Below are positions 1-8,166 of a stretch of DNA of 64,000 nucleotides, piece after piece. Source of the stretch: Helicobacter typhlonius (GTDB lineage Bacteria; Campylobacterota; Campylobacteria; Campylobacterales; Helicobacteraceae); the NCBI RefSeq assembly GCF_001460635.1, contig NZ_LN907858.1, forward strand, positions 372,001-436,000. Direction: 5' to 3'. A program made the position numbers and the translations under genes. Positions within the stretch are counted from its first letter, which is position 1. Every line of letters starts with the position of its first letter. The notes beneath the pieces were generated by a model. That model was not told the DNA's origin and did not search any database. It was given only the letters and a program-made list of their open reading frames with translations.

Positions 1-645
1 TATCCTAGGACCTTCACGATTGATATATGCCACCCCAAGCGAGATATGAGTATCCTCACCTATTTTTGTGCCAAATTTCGCATCGGCATTATAACTATTG
101 CCTGTGGAAGCAATGATATTGCTATAACTAAGCCCTGCGCTAAAAAATGGTTTAGCAAATCGCCTTTGTGTGATGATATTTACAACACCACCTCTTGTGC
201 CATTTCCATACATCACAGCTCCTCCACCTGGCAAAATCTCAATAGATTCGATGCTTGCTGGTGAAAGAGTGTTGAGTGGCGTAACGCCGTGGGAGCTATC
301 TAGCATATTAGAATATATACCATTTATCAACACCTGCACAGAAGTATTCGCACGATTACCTTGCCCCCTTAAATCAAGATTGCTTCCTAAACCGACATTT
401 GCCAACCCAACAAAAGGTGTATAAGAAAAAATATCAGTAGTAGAACGATAACCTTTATCAATAATGTTTTCTTTATCAATCTCATAAACATTACGATTAA
501 GTTCATCAAGTCTCGTGTTCATCATAGAGCCATATACGATAGATTTGCTAAGATTCACAGATTTAGAATCTGAAATTATCTCATCACCTAAAGCTATTTG
601 AGCTATTACTCCTAACAGAGTAAAAGATAATAAACATTTTTTCAT
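1..645 (-). CDS. TonB-dependent outer-membrane receptor, N-terminal part (cut by window edge)
   Basis: The gene runs off the left edge; 215 codons are visible. It opens MKKCLLSFTL with a hydrophobic signal peptide ending near residue 20 (ALGDE). A TonB-receptor plug domain follows: the RSTTDIFSYTPFVGL stretch, LDLRGQGNRANTSVQVLINGI, then SPASIESIEILPGGGAVMYG and the NIITQ strand, which is the canonical end of the plug. The barrel begins at the edge. An AGGAG ribosome-binding site sits just before the ATG at 645. A Fur-box-like palindrome lies about 65 bp upstream, so iron-repressed uptake of a ferric chelate or heme is likely. The substrate cannot be told from the plug alone. It lies downstream of, and on the same strand as, the cassette at 809-4028. 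Confidence 0.9.
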   Translation of the reverse strand, partial: MKKCLLSFTLLGVIAQIALGDEIISDSKSVNLSKSIVYGSMMNTRLDELNRNVYEIDKENIIDKGYRSTTDIFSYTPFVGLANVGLGSNLDLRGQGNRANTSVQVLINGIYSNMLDSSHGVTPLNTLSPASIESIEILPGGGAVMYGNGTRGGVVNIITQRRFAKPFFSAGLSYSNIIASTGNSYNADAKFGTKIGEDTHISLGVAYINREGPRI

Positions 646-708
646 TGACTCTCCTTTGCAATCATTTTTATAATTACAAGTATATAACAAAATAAGTAAA
701 ATCAATCT

Positions 709-723
709 TAAGAATTATTATTA
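709..723. promoter_or_regulatory. fur box: Fur-box-like operator upstream of the TonB receptor
   Basis: TAAGAATTATTATTA matches the H. pylori holo-Fur consensus TAATAAT-N-ATTATTA, as I recall it, at 13 of 14 defined positions. It lies 64 bp upstream of the receptor start on the minus strand, inside a very AT-rich stretch (about 660-745) where the promoter should be. The match is seen in the sequence; Fur control is inferred from the family of gene it precedes. Confidence 0.6.
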
Positions 724-797
724 ATTAAATAATTACAAAACAGATTGTAAGCCTCCCTAAAGGAGACTATATGGCTATTTTCTTGGAAGCACACAAA

Positions 798-820
798 CCC
801 CATTAAGTTTAAGAGTGGGG
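798..820 (-). terminator. Short GC-capped hairpin at the end of the PhnD-like gene
   Basis: CCCCA (798-802) can pair with TGGGG (816-820). On the minus strand the stem is followed by TTTG, a weak U-tract. It overlaps the stop codon at 809-811. It may be a weak terminator separating the cassette from the TonB receptor. Confidence 0.35.
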
Positions 821-1680
821 TAAATTTAAGAGATGTTGTTCTCCCATTGCTTGAGCAATCTCTTCATATCCTTTCAATGCGTTTTCATCACACAAAACCC
901 ATTCATTAAGTCCCTCTAAACTCATCATATGTGCAATTTTTGGGTCATTTTTAAGGGCATTTTGTGATTTCATCATTTCTACAAAGCTTCTTTTTAAGTA
1001 AGAATCAAAACTTTTTAGGGTTGTAAAATTACAATGACAATAAGCAGGGCTTGTGTAAAAATTCACCATTTGAGGATAATTTCCCTCTTGCATAACCCTC
1101 ACCCAAGTAGTAGAGCCAATCGCTCCTGCATCTAGTTCTCCACTTTTTATTTTATCCAGCACATCAAATTCACTTCGCCCTGTATCGCCGTGTTTGCCCA
1201 CATCGCTATTAAAGCGATAGACTTTAAGTGTATCATTGCACTTGATTGATGCAGAGAATCTAAAGGCATCTCTTTAAGTGCAAGTGAGGCTTGTTGCAAA
1301 TAAAATAAAGGCATAATCGCCGCTTGAGCAGAATCTAAACTCCCTAAACCAAATTTTTTACCCTTCAAATCCTCTAAACCCTTCATTGTATCTCTTTTGG
1401 CTACAAATACACTTTTAAAGCCAATATCAGTATCGCGCATTAAAATTGCCTCTGCACCATTATTTGTGCAATGCCTAGAGCGGATAAAAGCCACATTTGT
1501 ATTCCAAGCAATATCTATTTTTCCCTCTTTAAGCCACTGCACTTGCCGCTCATAGTTGCTAAATAACACATAATCTAGCCTTATATCTTTAAAATAATCA
1601 TTAGCATATTCCCTAATCGTATCCCAAATAGGGACAATTTGTGGCGCATACGCCACTGCACCTACTAAAATTGACTTCAT
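809..1680 (-). pseudogene. PhnD/transferrin-fold substrate-binding-like protein, frameshifted
   Basis: Two overlapping frames make one protein. The first half (from ATG 1680, RBS AAAGGAG) runs from MKSILVGAVAYAPQIVPIWD through FGLGSLDSAQAAIMPLFYL. The second half resumes in another frame with NDTLKVYRFNSDVGKHGDTG and GELDAGAIGSTTW and ends at 809. The switch lies at about 1215-1260 and there is no homopolymer there. The fold resembles PhnD/SsuA-type periplasmic binding proteins, but the start has no signal peptide, so an intact product would be cytosolic. The ribosome-binding site sits in the last codons of the acyl-CoA-dehydrogenase-like gene, so the two are co-translated. It is either a real pseudogene or a sequencing error. 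Ligand unknown. Confidence 0.75.
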
Positions 1681-1682
1681 AT

Positions 1683-2816
1683 TTACTCCTTTGGTAAAAG
1701 TGCATCAGAAAGCCACACTTGTAAAATATCAAGACTTGGCGCCATTACTTGTGAAGCGAACGCATCTCGCAAATATCGCTCTAGTGGCAAGAGCTTACTA
1801 TAAGCTTTTCCTCCACCAAGTCGCATTGCAAGAGCACAAATGTCCATAACAAGCTGTGTGGCGTTAATCCTACACGCAAATATTTTGCACATTGCATCAG
1901 ATTCTTTATTATCAAATGCCCTTGCAGCCTCTTTTGTCAGTGCAATTTGGCTTTGCGTTTTGGTATAGAGTTCTGCGATATGGATTCTCACTAACTCTTT
2001 ATCTGCCAAAGAGGAGCCATCAGTATATTTTCTACTCTTACAATGACTAAGTGCGCATTCATAAGCAGCCTTTCCCACACCGCTATACACCCCTCCAAGC
2101 CCAACGACAAAATACATTGCTACAACTCCAGCTTGCGCTTCACCCTCTCCGTCTTTGCCTAGCAAATATTGTTTTGTATGAAGCTTCACATCATTATATT
2201 GCACAGGTTTTGAGACATTTCCGCGCATACCTAATCCATTCCACACGCCCTCTTCGTGATAAATACCCTGTGCATTATGAGGTGTAATCCAATTATTTTT
2301 ACCACCATTTACCTTGCAAGAATTTGTATAAGTAAGATAATAGTTAGCTTGTTGAGCCGAAGTTACAAAGCTTTTGCGCCCTTTTAAGATTCTATACTCT
2401 CCCGCTTCTGTCTCTGTTATATCAGGCAAACCAAAGTGTGTCCCAGAGCCACTTTCACTATAAGCAAGAGCAAAAGAAATCTCCCCTTTTGCTATTTTTG
2501 GCAAAAATTCCTCTTTTTGCCCCTTTGTCCCAAAAGTTGCAATACAAGCCGTTGCAACATTGTGCATCATATAACAAAGTGCAGTAGAAGCATCAAATTG
2601 TGCTAAAGTATAACAAGTTAAAGCGTGATGAGAGCAATTTCCACCGCTTCCGCCATACTCTTTAGGCACAAGTAGCCCCATAAACCCTTGCTTTTTGAGC
2701 TCATCATAGGCTTCTTTTGGGAATCTTGCTTCTTTGTCAATAGATTCTGTATGAGGAGCAACAAATACCTTACCAAACTCCGCTGCTTTTTGTTCTAAGT
2801 TTTCCAAACTTAACAT
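1683..2816 (-). CDS. Acyl-CoA-dehydrogenase-like flavoprotein
   Basis: The 377-residue protein has the three-part ACAD layout: an N-terminal helical domain (PKEAYDELKKQGFMGLLVPKEYGGSGG), a central flavin-binding beta domain (FALAYSESGSGTH, FVTSAQQANYYLTY) and a C-terminal helical domain (KSRKYTDGSSL, MRLGGGKAYSKLLPLERYLRDA). Where true acyl-CoA dehydrogenases usually carry the catalytic Glu in a GEGTSEI motif, this one reads VMAPSLDILQVWL, so ordinary alpha,beta-dehydrogenation is doubtful. Flavin monooxygenases of the DszC type share the fold without that Glu. RBS AAGGAG precedes the ATG. It sits 9 bp after the TusA/diiron gene and immediately before the PhnD-like gene. Substrate not recognised. 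Confidence 0.85.
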   Translation of the reverse strand: MLSLENLEQKAAEFGKVFVAPHTESIDKEARFPKEAYDELKKQGFMGLLVPKEYGGSGGNCSHHALTCYTLAQFDASTALCYMMHNVATACIATFGTKGQKEEFLPKIAKGEISFALAYSESGSGTHFGLPDITETEAGEYRILKGRKSFVTSAQQANYYLTYTNSCKVNGGKNNWITPHNAQGIYHEEGVWNGLGMRGNVSKPVQYNDVKLHTKQYLLGKDGEGEAQAGVVAMYFVVGLGGVYSGVGKAAYECALSHCKSRKYTDGSSLADKELVRIHIAELYTKTQSQIALTKEAARAFDNKESDAMCKIFACRINATQLVMDICALAMRLGGGKAYSKLLPLERYLRDAFASQVMAPSLDILQVWLSDALLPKE

Positions 2817-2825
2817 ATTTTCTCC

Positions 2826-4028
2826 TTACATAAAATTAGGTGTATGAGCCCTGCTTAAATCAAGGGCAAGTTCCTCATCAATGCCACATTCCACAAGCCG
2901 CTTTGTGCGATTTTTCTCCATTTTTTTCTTTAATTCCTGCACCTCCTCAAATCCATTTGAAATTAACGCGCTATCCTCACCTCCTCCACGCAATAGAGCC
3001 ATAGATTCTAAAAGCAGGGAGGATTCTCCACTTTGCGCATCTAAATAATTTTTACGCGCAAAAACGACTTCCTTTAAGGCAGCAATTTTGGCAGGATTTT
3101 GTGCTATTGCTTGTTTCACATTATTGATTCCATAGGCAACGTGGCGACTTTCATCTTTCCTTGCTAAAGCAAGTAAATATGCACTCGCCTCATCTCCTAA
3201 TGCCCTAAAGCTCTCCTCTAAAAACTTTAATAAATCAATGAAAGTCCCTTCCCCCATAATATGCAGCAAAAAGCTAGATTTGAAATAATCTTTCTCATTC
3301 CACAGGCTAAAAAGGCTTTGTTGTGTTGTAAGTGTGGAGTATTGCACACCAAGCCCTGTAATATTTGCCCTTTTGATAAAAGATTCTATATGTCGGCTCT
3401 CATCACCGATAATAGAGGAGAGTAAAAGCGGAATAGGCGTGAAAAAGGGTGAAATCTGCCCTAAAAATCGTGCGGGGATATACAGAGCTGAAAACTCATT
3501 TTCAGTTAAATAAGTCATAATCTGTGCGATTGCAAATTGCAGGGCTGGGCTAAACTCTGGTATTTCTTGCCATTTTATATCTGTGGTGGCATTCCATTGC
3601 GACTTTTTAGAATCCTCATAAATTTGCAAAGCATTACTGCTCCAAATATTATTATTAGATTCTATACCAAAATGATAATTTGGACTTGCCAATTCCACTT
3701 GCACACCATTTGGTGCTAAACCTTGAGCCGATGGACTTATGTGAGAATGACAATCAAATTTTTGGAATCTTGTGGGGGATTTTTTGCACAAGATATATAC
3801 AAAATTACCCTTAGAATCTGCATTTTGACTTATTGCACACTTTTGGACAAACTCCTCACCTTTGAAAGCACACCACATCATCAAATCATTTTCTAAATTA
3901 TCTACATCACTTACAACTTCTATCAATGCGCCTTTTTCTGTTAATAAAAAAGCATTTTCAAGTCGTATAAAAAAGAGTGTGCTTGCAGGCAATGCGCCCA
4001 TAAAAACACAGGATTTTGAATTTTGCAT
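2826..4028 (-). CDS. TusA-like domain fused to a ferritin-like diiron protein
   Basis: Residues about 8-65 resemble TusA/SirA sulfur carriers (ALIEVVSDVDNLENDLMMWCAFKGEEF), but the CPxP cysteine position reads ALPAS, so the sulfur-carrying Cys is missing. After a linker, residues about 155-330 form a four-helix ferritin-like domain with two sets of diiron ligands: E178 with E210-x-x-H213 (DESRH), and E260 with E293-x-x-H296 (DESRH). The spacings of 32 and 33 residues are classical. Such domains activate oxygen or make radicals. The gene heads a cassette with a flavoprotein and a PhnD-like protein. The ribosome-binding site is poor. I infer an oxygenase-type reaction; the substrate is unknown. 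Confidence 0.8.
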   Translation of the reverse strand: MQNSKSCVFMGALPASTLFFIRLENAFLLTEKGALIEVVSDVDNLENDLMMWCAFKGEEFVQKCAISQNADSKGNFVYILCKKSPTRFQKFDCHSHISPSAQGLAPNGVQVELASPNYHFGIESNNNIWSSNALQIYEDSKKSQWNATTDIKWQEIPEFSPALQFAIAQIMTYLTENEFSALYIPARFLGQISPFFTPIPLLLSSIIGDESRHIESFIKRANITGLGVQYSTLTTQQSLFSLWNEKDYFKSSFLLHIMGEGTFIDLLKFLEESFRALGDEASAYLLALARKDESRHVAYGINNVKQAIAQNPAKIAALKEVVFARKNYLDAQSGESSLLLESMALLRGGGEDSALISNGFEEVQELKKKMEKNRTKRLVECGIDEELALDLSRAHTPNFM

Positions 4029-4074
4029 AAAATGACTTCATTAAAATTTATGAGCCTATAAGAAGACTTGTTTT

Positions 4075-4089
4075 CTTTCACCCTGAAAG
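4075..4089. promoter_or_regulatory. Perfect inverted repeat in the leader of the diiron cassette
   Basis: CTTTCA-CCC-TGAAAG lies 47 bp upstream of the cassette start. It could be an operator or a small leader hairpin. The rest of the 231-bp gap (4029-4259) is AT-rich and shows no gene. The long spacing and AT-rich DNA around 4120-4140 fit a promoter, but no clear -10 could be fixed. Confidence 0.3.
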
Positions 4090-4259
4090 CTTATTTGAGT
4101 GCATTAATGCTACACATAATTAACTTAAGATAAAATAATTCCTATGCTTCAAATATCAAATGCCAAACACATTGCATCTTTTGCAGACAATTCAAGGAGA
4201 TTTGAGAGAGGATAAGAGTAAAGTTCCTTTAAAGAGGTAACCGACTCCTTTGAGCGTAT

Positions 4260-5366
4260 CTACTTCTTACTTAGCTTTGTTATAAAGCATATAATATCAC
4301 TTAGCACTTGTTCTTTATTTATCTCGTTTAGAATCTCGTGCCTTGCGCCCTCATAAAGTATCAACTCCATATTAAAACCGCATTGTTGGTATTGATATGC
4401 AATTTTTTCTACACCTACGCCAAAATTTCCGCAACTATCACTTTTGCCACTTATAACCAAAAGTGGCAAACCCTCACCTTTTAAATCTTGCATATCATTG
4501 ACATATTTCATACCCTCAAAAAGTCCTATAAAACTTTGTAGGCTAAAGATAAACTGACACGCGCTATCTGCCTTATATGCCTCAACTACGGCTTTATCGC
4601 GACAAAGCCACGCAAAGCCACCTTTTGTATTATCCTCGTCCTTATTGCATAAAAATGGCTTATTGAAGCTCCCAAAAGATAGCCCATTTATGAGTGCCTT
4701 GCCACGAGATTCTAAACCGCATTGATGCAGGATTTGCGCGAGAAATTTGCCAAGATTCACAAGTGGATTATATGCTGGCGAACCCGAAAGAATAAGCGCA
4801 TTTATTTCATATTGATAGTTTTTAATGTAAGAGCGGGCAAGAAGTGAGCCCATAGAATGCCCAAGTAGCACATAATGCGTGGGTTTAAAACGTGCCTTGA
4901 TAATCGTAGTAAGTTCGTGCATATCCGCCACTGCGCGCATAAAGCCACTGAGATTCTGTGTATCTTTTTGTGGCGCATTTGATATTTTTGCATTATTTTG
5001 TAAATCATCATTTTGCATCTTGTTTAAGCTTTCTGTATCCATTGTATTTTCCGCATATCCTAAGCCCTGCGTTTTGCCTTTCATCTCACCCCACGGGTGT
5101 GTGCTATCTATGCTTTTGCCGTGTCCTCTATGGTCGTTAATGACTACAACAAAGCCTTTTTGTGCCAACTGCATACCTACCCATTCATATCTTCCCTTAT
5201 GCTCGACCATTCCGTGTGCGATTTGCACCACTATGCGAGATTTTAAACTTTGAGAATCTGTGCTGGATTCTATTATTTGAGAATCCATATATACATCGTA
5301 AAATATTCGCAGATAATCTACGCTTGATTGAAAGCTTAAATCAAGCTCCTTTATGATGTTTTGCAT
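4260..5366 (-). CDS. Alpha/beta hydrolase (monoacylglycerol-lipase/lysophospholipase-like)
   Basis: This 368-residue serine hydrolase has the Hydrolase_4 layout: an oxyanion-hole HGMVEHKGRY at about 51-60, DHRGHGKS at 78-85, nucleophile Ser171 in GHSMGS, acid Asp310 in SGKSDSCG and base His343 in GARHEI. It probably acts on lysophospholipids or monoacylglycerols. Residues about 105-139 form a hydrophilic N/Q/D-rich insert between the RGHGKS region and the nucleophile, not typical of the family. There is no signal peptide, so it is probably cytosolic. RBS AAAGGAAATGA precedes the ATG. It follows the GH25 gene by 13 bp and could be its operon partner. Confidence 0.85.
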   Translation of the reverse strand: MQNIIKELDLSFQSSVDYLRIFYDVYMDSQIIESSTDSQSLKSRIVVQIAHGMVEHKGRYEWVGMQLAQKGFVVVINDHRGHGKSIDSTHPWGEMKGKTQGLGYAENTMDTESLNKMQNDDLQNNAKISNAPQKDTQNLSGFMRAVADMHELTTIIKARFKPTHYVLLGHSMGSLLARSYIKNYQYEINALILSGSPAYNPLVNLGKFLAQILHQCGLESRGKALINGLSFGSFNKPFLCNKDEDNTKGGFAWLCRDKAVVEAYKADSACQFIFSLQSFIGLFEGMKYVNDMQDLKGEGLPLLVISGKSDSCGNFGVGVEKIAYQYQQCGFNMELILYEGARHEILNEINKEQVLSDIICFITKLSKK

Positions 5367-5379
5367 TCATTTCCTTTAA

Positions 5380-6174
5380 TTAGGGATTTTTAGAGCTTTG
5401 CGCATTGTTTTGAATCCATCTCTTCAAATCTGTTTCATCACCATTAAATACATTTAAATCAATGTATTTTTCTGCACCCCGATAGCCTTTTAAAATGCCC
5501 TTTGGATTGTATTGCCAAAATACCCAAGCGTCTTTGTCAAAATATACATTAAAGAGTCGCGCCCATAGAGAATCTGGCGCGAAAAAAACAGACCTTATCC
5601 ATAATGGATTATCTTTATATCGCCCGCGTAAATATATATCATAAAAACTCGGCGTAGTATAAATAATAGGCTTCACTCCATAGTATTGCTCTAAGCGCAA
5701 GAGAAGATTATCAAGCTCTTTATACACAGATTGAGCGCTTGGAGGATTGCTTGCCTTTGTGCCATAAAACTCTATATCTACTACAGGCGGCAAGCTCTTA
5801 GGCAATTTAGAATCTTGCACATTGCGAATAAAATTCTCTGCCTGTGTAAGTCCGCTGCTATCAAAGCTAAAAAAATGATATGCCCCCACATATAGCCCAG
5901 AATCTCTTGCGGAGGCGAAATTATATGAAAAATGTTTATCCACCCAACTGCTACCCTCTGTGGCTTTGATAAAGGCAAAGCTAATGCCTTGCTCTTTGAG
6001 TATTTTCCATTCAATATGTCCTTGATGGGCAGAGACATCTACGCCCTTTATGGGATAAGACTTATCACTAGGCATATTAAACCACACAAGCCCATTGTTT
6101 TGCAGGATAAAAAACATCCCTCCGAGCACACAAAGAACGATAATATCAATAAAAAAGAAACCTATTTTTTTCAC
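5380..6174 (-). CDS. GH25 family muramidase (lysozyme M1 type)
   Basis: The 264-residue protein starts with a membrane anchor or signal segment (residues 5-25) followed by a glycoside hydrolase family 25 barrel: GVDVSAHQGHIEW at 44-56, FAFIKATEGSSWVD at 67-79, GAYHFFSF at 97-104 and catalytic Asp133 and Glu135 in PPVVDIEF. It should cleave the MurNAc-GlcNAc bond of peptidoglycan in the periplasm. The start is GTG at 6174, overlapping the TGA of the DUF2156 gene, which implies translational coupling. It is short, with no separate wall-binding repeats, so it may serve in wall remodelling rather than attack on other cells. Confidence 0.88.
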   Translation of the reverse strand: MKKIGFFFIDIIVLCVLGGMFFILQNNGLVWFNMPSDKSYPIKGVDVSAHQGHIEWKILKEQGISFAFIKATEGSSWVDKHFSYNFASARDSGLYVGAYHFFSFDSSGLTQAENFIRNVQDSKLPKSLPPVVDIEFYGTKASNPPSAQSVYKELDNLLLRLEQYYGVKPIIYTTPSFYDIYLRGRYKDNPLWIRSVFFAPDSLWARLFNVYFDKDAWVFWQYNPKGILKGYRGAEKYIDLNVFNGDETDLKRWIQNNAQSSKNP

Positions 6175-7064
6175 ATTTTAAACCTCGCATTCGACTTTTC
6201 TAGCAAAAATGCGGGCTGATAGGAAAGCTTTGCCTTACGCAACCCTTCTATGCCTAAATCCTCCTCGCGATTAGCATATTGCGTGTGCGAAAAAGTATGT
6301 TTGAGTAAGGCTTGATTAATCGCCTGATATGCGCCATTAAATATGATATTTGCCTTTTCAATATGTATCAATGCGCAATCTTTATCAAGCTCCTCACCAA
6401 AGCTAAAAGCGGCGATTTCATTATCAATACGCAAAATTCCACCTTGCAAACTCAGCTCGTCAAAATATGTGAGTGAATCATTTATGCCAAGATTCTCAAA
6501 ATACAATCCCTTGTCATCTTTGTTTGCATTGCTATACCATAAGTTATTTACAGCAATAACTTCATCAATGTTTGTGCTACTTATAGTTTCAAATTTTGTT
6601 TGTGGATACTGCAGATAAAAGCGGTTGAGGTGATTTTTCTTTTTGTGAAACTTGCGCCCAGTGAGCGAGATAAGCTCCTGCGTATTGTAGATATAATCAA
6701 ATCTATCACGTTGCTTTTCTATCTCAAATTGTCCCGGAAAGTCGCGTGCTAGCTCATCACATTCTTCTTGTGTGAGTGAGTGAAACTCAAGTGGGAGATT
6801 CAAAGTCTTGTAATACGCAATAAGTGCCTCGATAATGGGCTTTTTATCCCCCTTTCCTAGAGGATAAAAAATAAAGGGATTTGCATTTGGGTAGCGCGTT
6901 TGAATCACACAATGCCCTTGTAGCAAGGCAAAGCTAATCTCCCGTGCGTGTCGCCACATAAACATATTTGTAAAGCTTGTATCCGCAATCCACCGTCCTT
7001 GCACGCTCACAAAAGGTTGTAAAACCGCCCTATCGCTTAATTCTAATAACTTAAAATTTATCAT
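6171..7064 (-). CDS. DUF2156 protein (GNAT-type, MprF C-domain-like)
   Basis: The 297-residue protein matches the DUF2156 family, a double GNAT fold related to the aminoacyl-transferring domain of MprF and to FemX-like enzymes. Features seen are WIADTSFTNMFMWR near the N-terminus, GRKFHKKKNHLNRF in the middle, and AFSFGEELD and NREEDLGIEGLRKAKLSY near the end. I chose ATG 7064 because GGGAGTAGAA precedes it and it starts 2 bp after the pheA stop; a longer frame to 7106 would overlap pheA. It lies between pheA and the GH25 gene. It may transfer an aminoacyl group to lipid or wall precursors; this is inferred from the family only. Confidence 0.8.
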   Translation of the reverse strand: MINFKLLELSDRAVLQPFVSVQGRWIADTSFTNMFMWRHAREISFALLQGHCVIQTRYPNANPFIFYPLGKGDKKPIIEALIAYYKTLNLPLEFHSLTQEECDELARDFPGQFEIEKQRDRFDYIYNTQELISLTGRKFHKKKNHLNRFYLQYPQTKFETISSTNIDEVIAVNNLWYSNANKDDKGLYFENLGINDSLTYFDELSLQGGILRIDNEIAAFSFGEELDKDCALIHIEKANIIFNGAYQAINQALLKHTFSHTQYANREEDLGIEGLRKAKLSYQPAFLLEKSNARFKM

Positions 7065-7066
7065 TT

Positions 7067-8152
7067 CTACTCCCGCATATCTGTGAAAACATAACTCCCA
7101 AGCCATTTTATCTCATCAGCTCGTTTATTTAGCAGTCTCTGCAATGGTGCATCTTTGTAATGTCCCTCGCAATCGATAAAAAATCCCATTCTAAAGTCGT
7201 TACTATCGCGCACAGGACGAGATTCTATGCGTGTAAGATTAATGCCTTCTTTTTCAAAATCACCGAGTAGCCGAAATAAATCCCCCACTTGGTCTTTTTC
7301 TTTAAGATTTACAAAAAGCGAGGTTTTGTCTCTTTCACTCGGTGCCATTTCAAAATCGCTTATAATGGCAAAGCGCGTTTTGTTGTTTGTAGAATCTTCA
7401 ATATCCTCAAACATCAAGGGTAGTTTGTATATCTTACCAGCGATTTTTGAGCCAATCGCCGCGCTGTTTGGATTGTTTGCAGCAAGCTGCGCCGCGCGCG
7501 CGGTAGAATCTGTGGGAATCTGCTCGATGTGGTGAAGATTATGCGCGTTGAGAAAGTTACGACACTGCCCAAAAGCAATATCCTTAGAATAAATGGTTTT
7601 AATCTCGCTTAAATGTTCGCAATTACTCAAAAAGCTATGGTGAATAGGTAAAATCATATCCGCAATAATCTTGCAGTCAAACCGAGCAAGTAGGTCGATA
7701 CTCTCGCCCACCATTCCATTTGTGTTGTTTTCAAGTGGCACAACGCCGTATTTTACACGTTTGGCGCATAATGCCTCAAATACCGCACTAATGGTATTAA
7801 GTGGTATATATTCGCTCATTGCGCCAAATCGTTCTTCTGCCGCCTGATGCGTGTAGCTGCCAATAGGACCTAAAAAGGCGACTTTTTGAGGAAGTTCAAG
7901 GTTGCGCGAAATTGCAAAAATCTCTTGATAAATAGCCTCAATCGCGTGTAAATTCATAAATCTGCTATTTTTTGTGCCAAGCCTTTGGATAATCTGCTTT
8001 TCACGTTCGGGACGATAAATCGCACCACCATATTTATGCTTATACTCACCCACTTGTGCCACGAGCGACATACGCTTTTCTAATGCATCAAAAATCGCAT
8101 CATCGACTTTATCAATCTGTGCGCGTAGCTCTTGTAATATGTTTTCTTGCAT
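7067..8152 (-). CDS. pheA: Bifunctional chorismate mutase/prephenate dehydratase (P-protein)
   Basis: The protein has an N-terminal chorismate mutase domain (LRAQIDKVDDAIFDALEKRM, AIYRPEREKQII), then prephenate dehydratase (VAFLGPIGSYTHQAA, VVPLENNTNGMV, the catalytic TDSTARAA region, NKTRFAII) and a C-terminal ACT domain with the phenylalanine-binding ESRP motif (LTRIESRPVRD). It converts chorismate to phenylpyruvate and should be feedback-inhibited by phenylalanine. Start ATG 8152 is preferred because AGGGAG sits 9 bp upstream; a TTG at 8170 would overlap lysA. It lies 14 bp after lysA and 2 bp before DUF2156. Confidence 0.95.
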   Translation of the reverse strand: MQENILQELRAQIDKVDDAIFDALEKRMSLVAQVGEYKHKYGGAIYRPEREKQIIQRLGTKNSRFMNLHAIEAIYQEIFAISRNLELPQKVAFLGPIGSYTHQAAEERFGAMSEYIPLNTISAVFEALCAKRVKYGVVPLENNTNGMVGESIDLLARFDCKIIADMILPIHHSFLSNCEHLSEIKTIYSKDIAFGQCRNFLNAHNLHHIEQIPTDSTARAAQLAANNPNSAAIGSKIAGKIYKLPLMFEDIEDSTNNKTRFAIISDFEMAPSERDKTSLFVNLKEKDQVGDLFRLLGDFEKEGINLTRIESRPVRDSNDFRMGFFIDCEGHYKDAPLQRLLNKRADEIKWLGSYVFTDMRE

Positions 8153-8166
8153 TTTGCTGCTCTCCC

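Noticed and set aside
46-424. Two open frames on the + strand
   Set aside because: They are antisense to the clear TonB-receptor plug coded on the minus strand.
771-806. An 11-codon frame on the + strand with a good AAAGGAG site
   Set aside because: No + strand gene follows that it could lead, and it lies between two minus-strand genes. Probably chance.
4142-4215. A 23-codon + strand frame in the cassette leader
   Set aside because: No ribosome-binding site and no recognisable composition.
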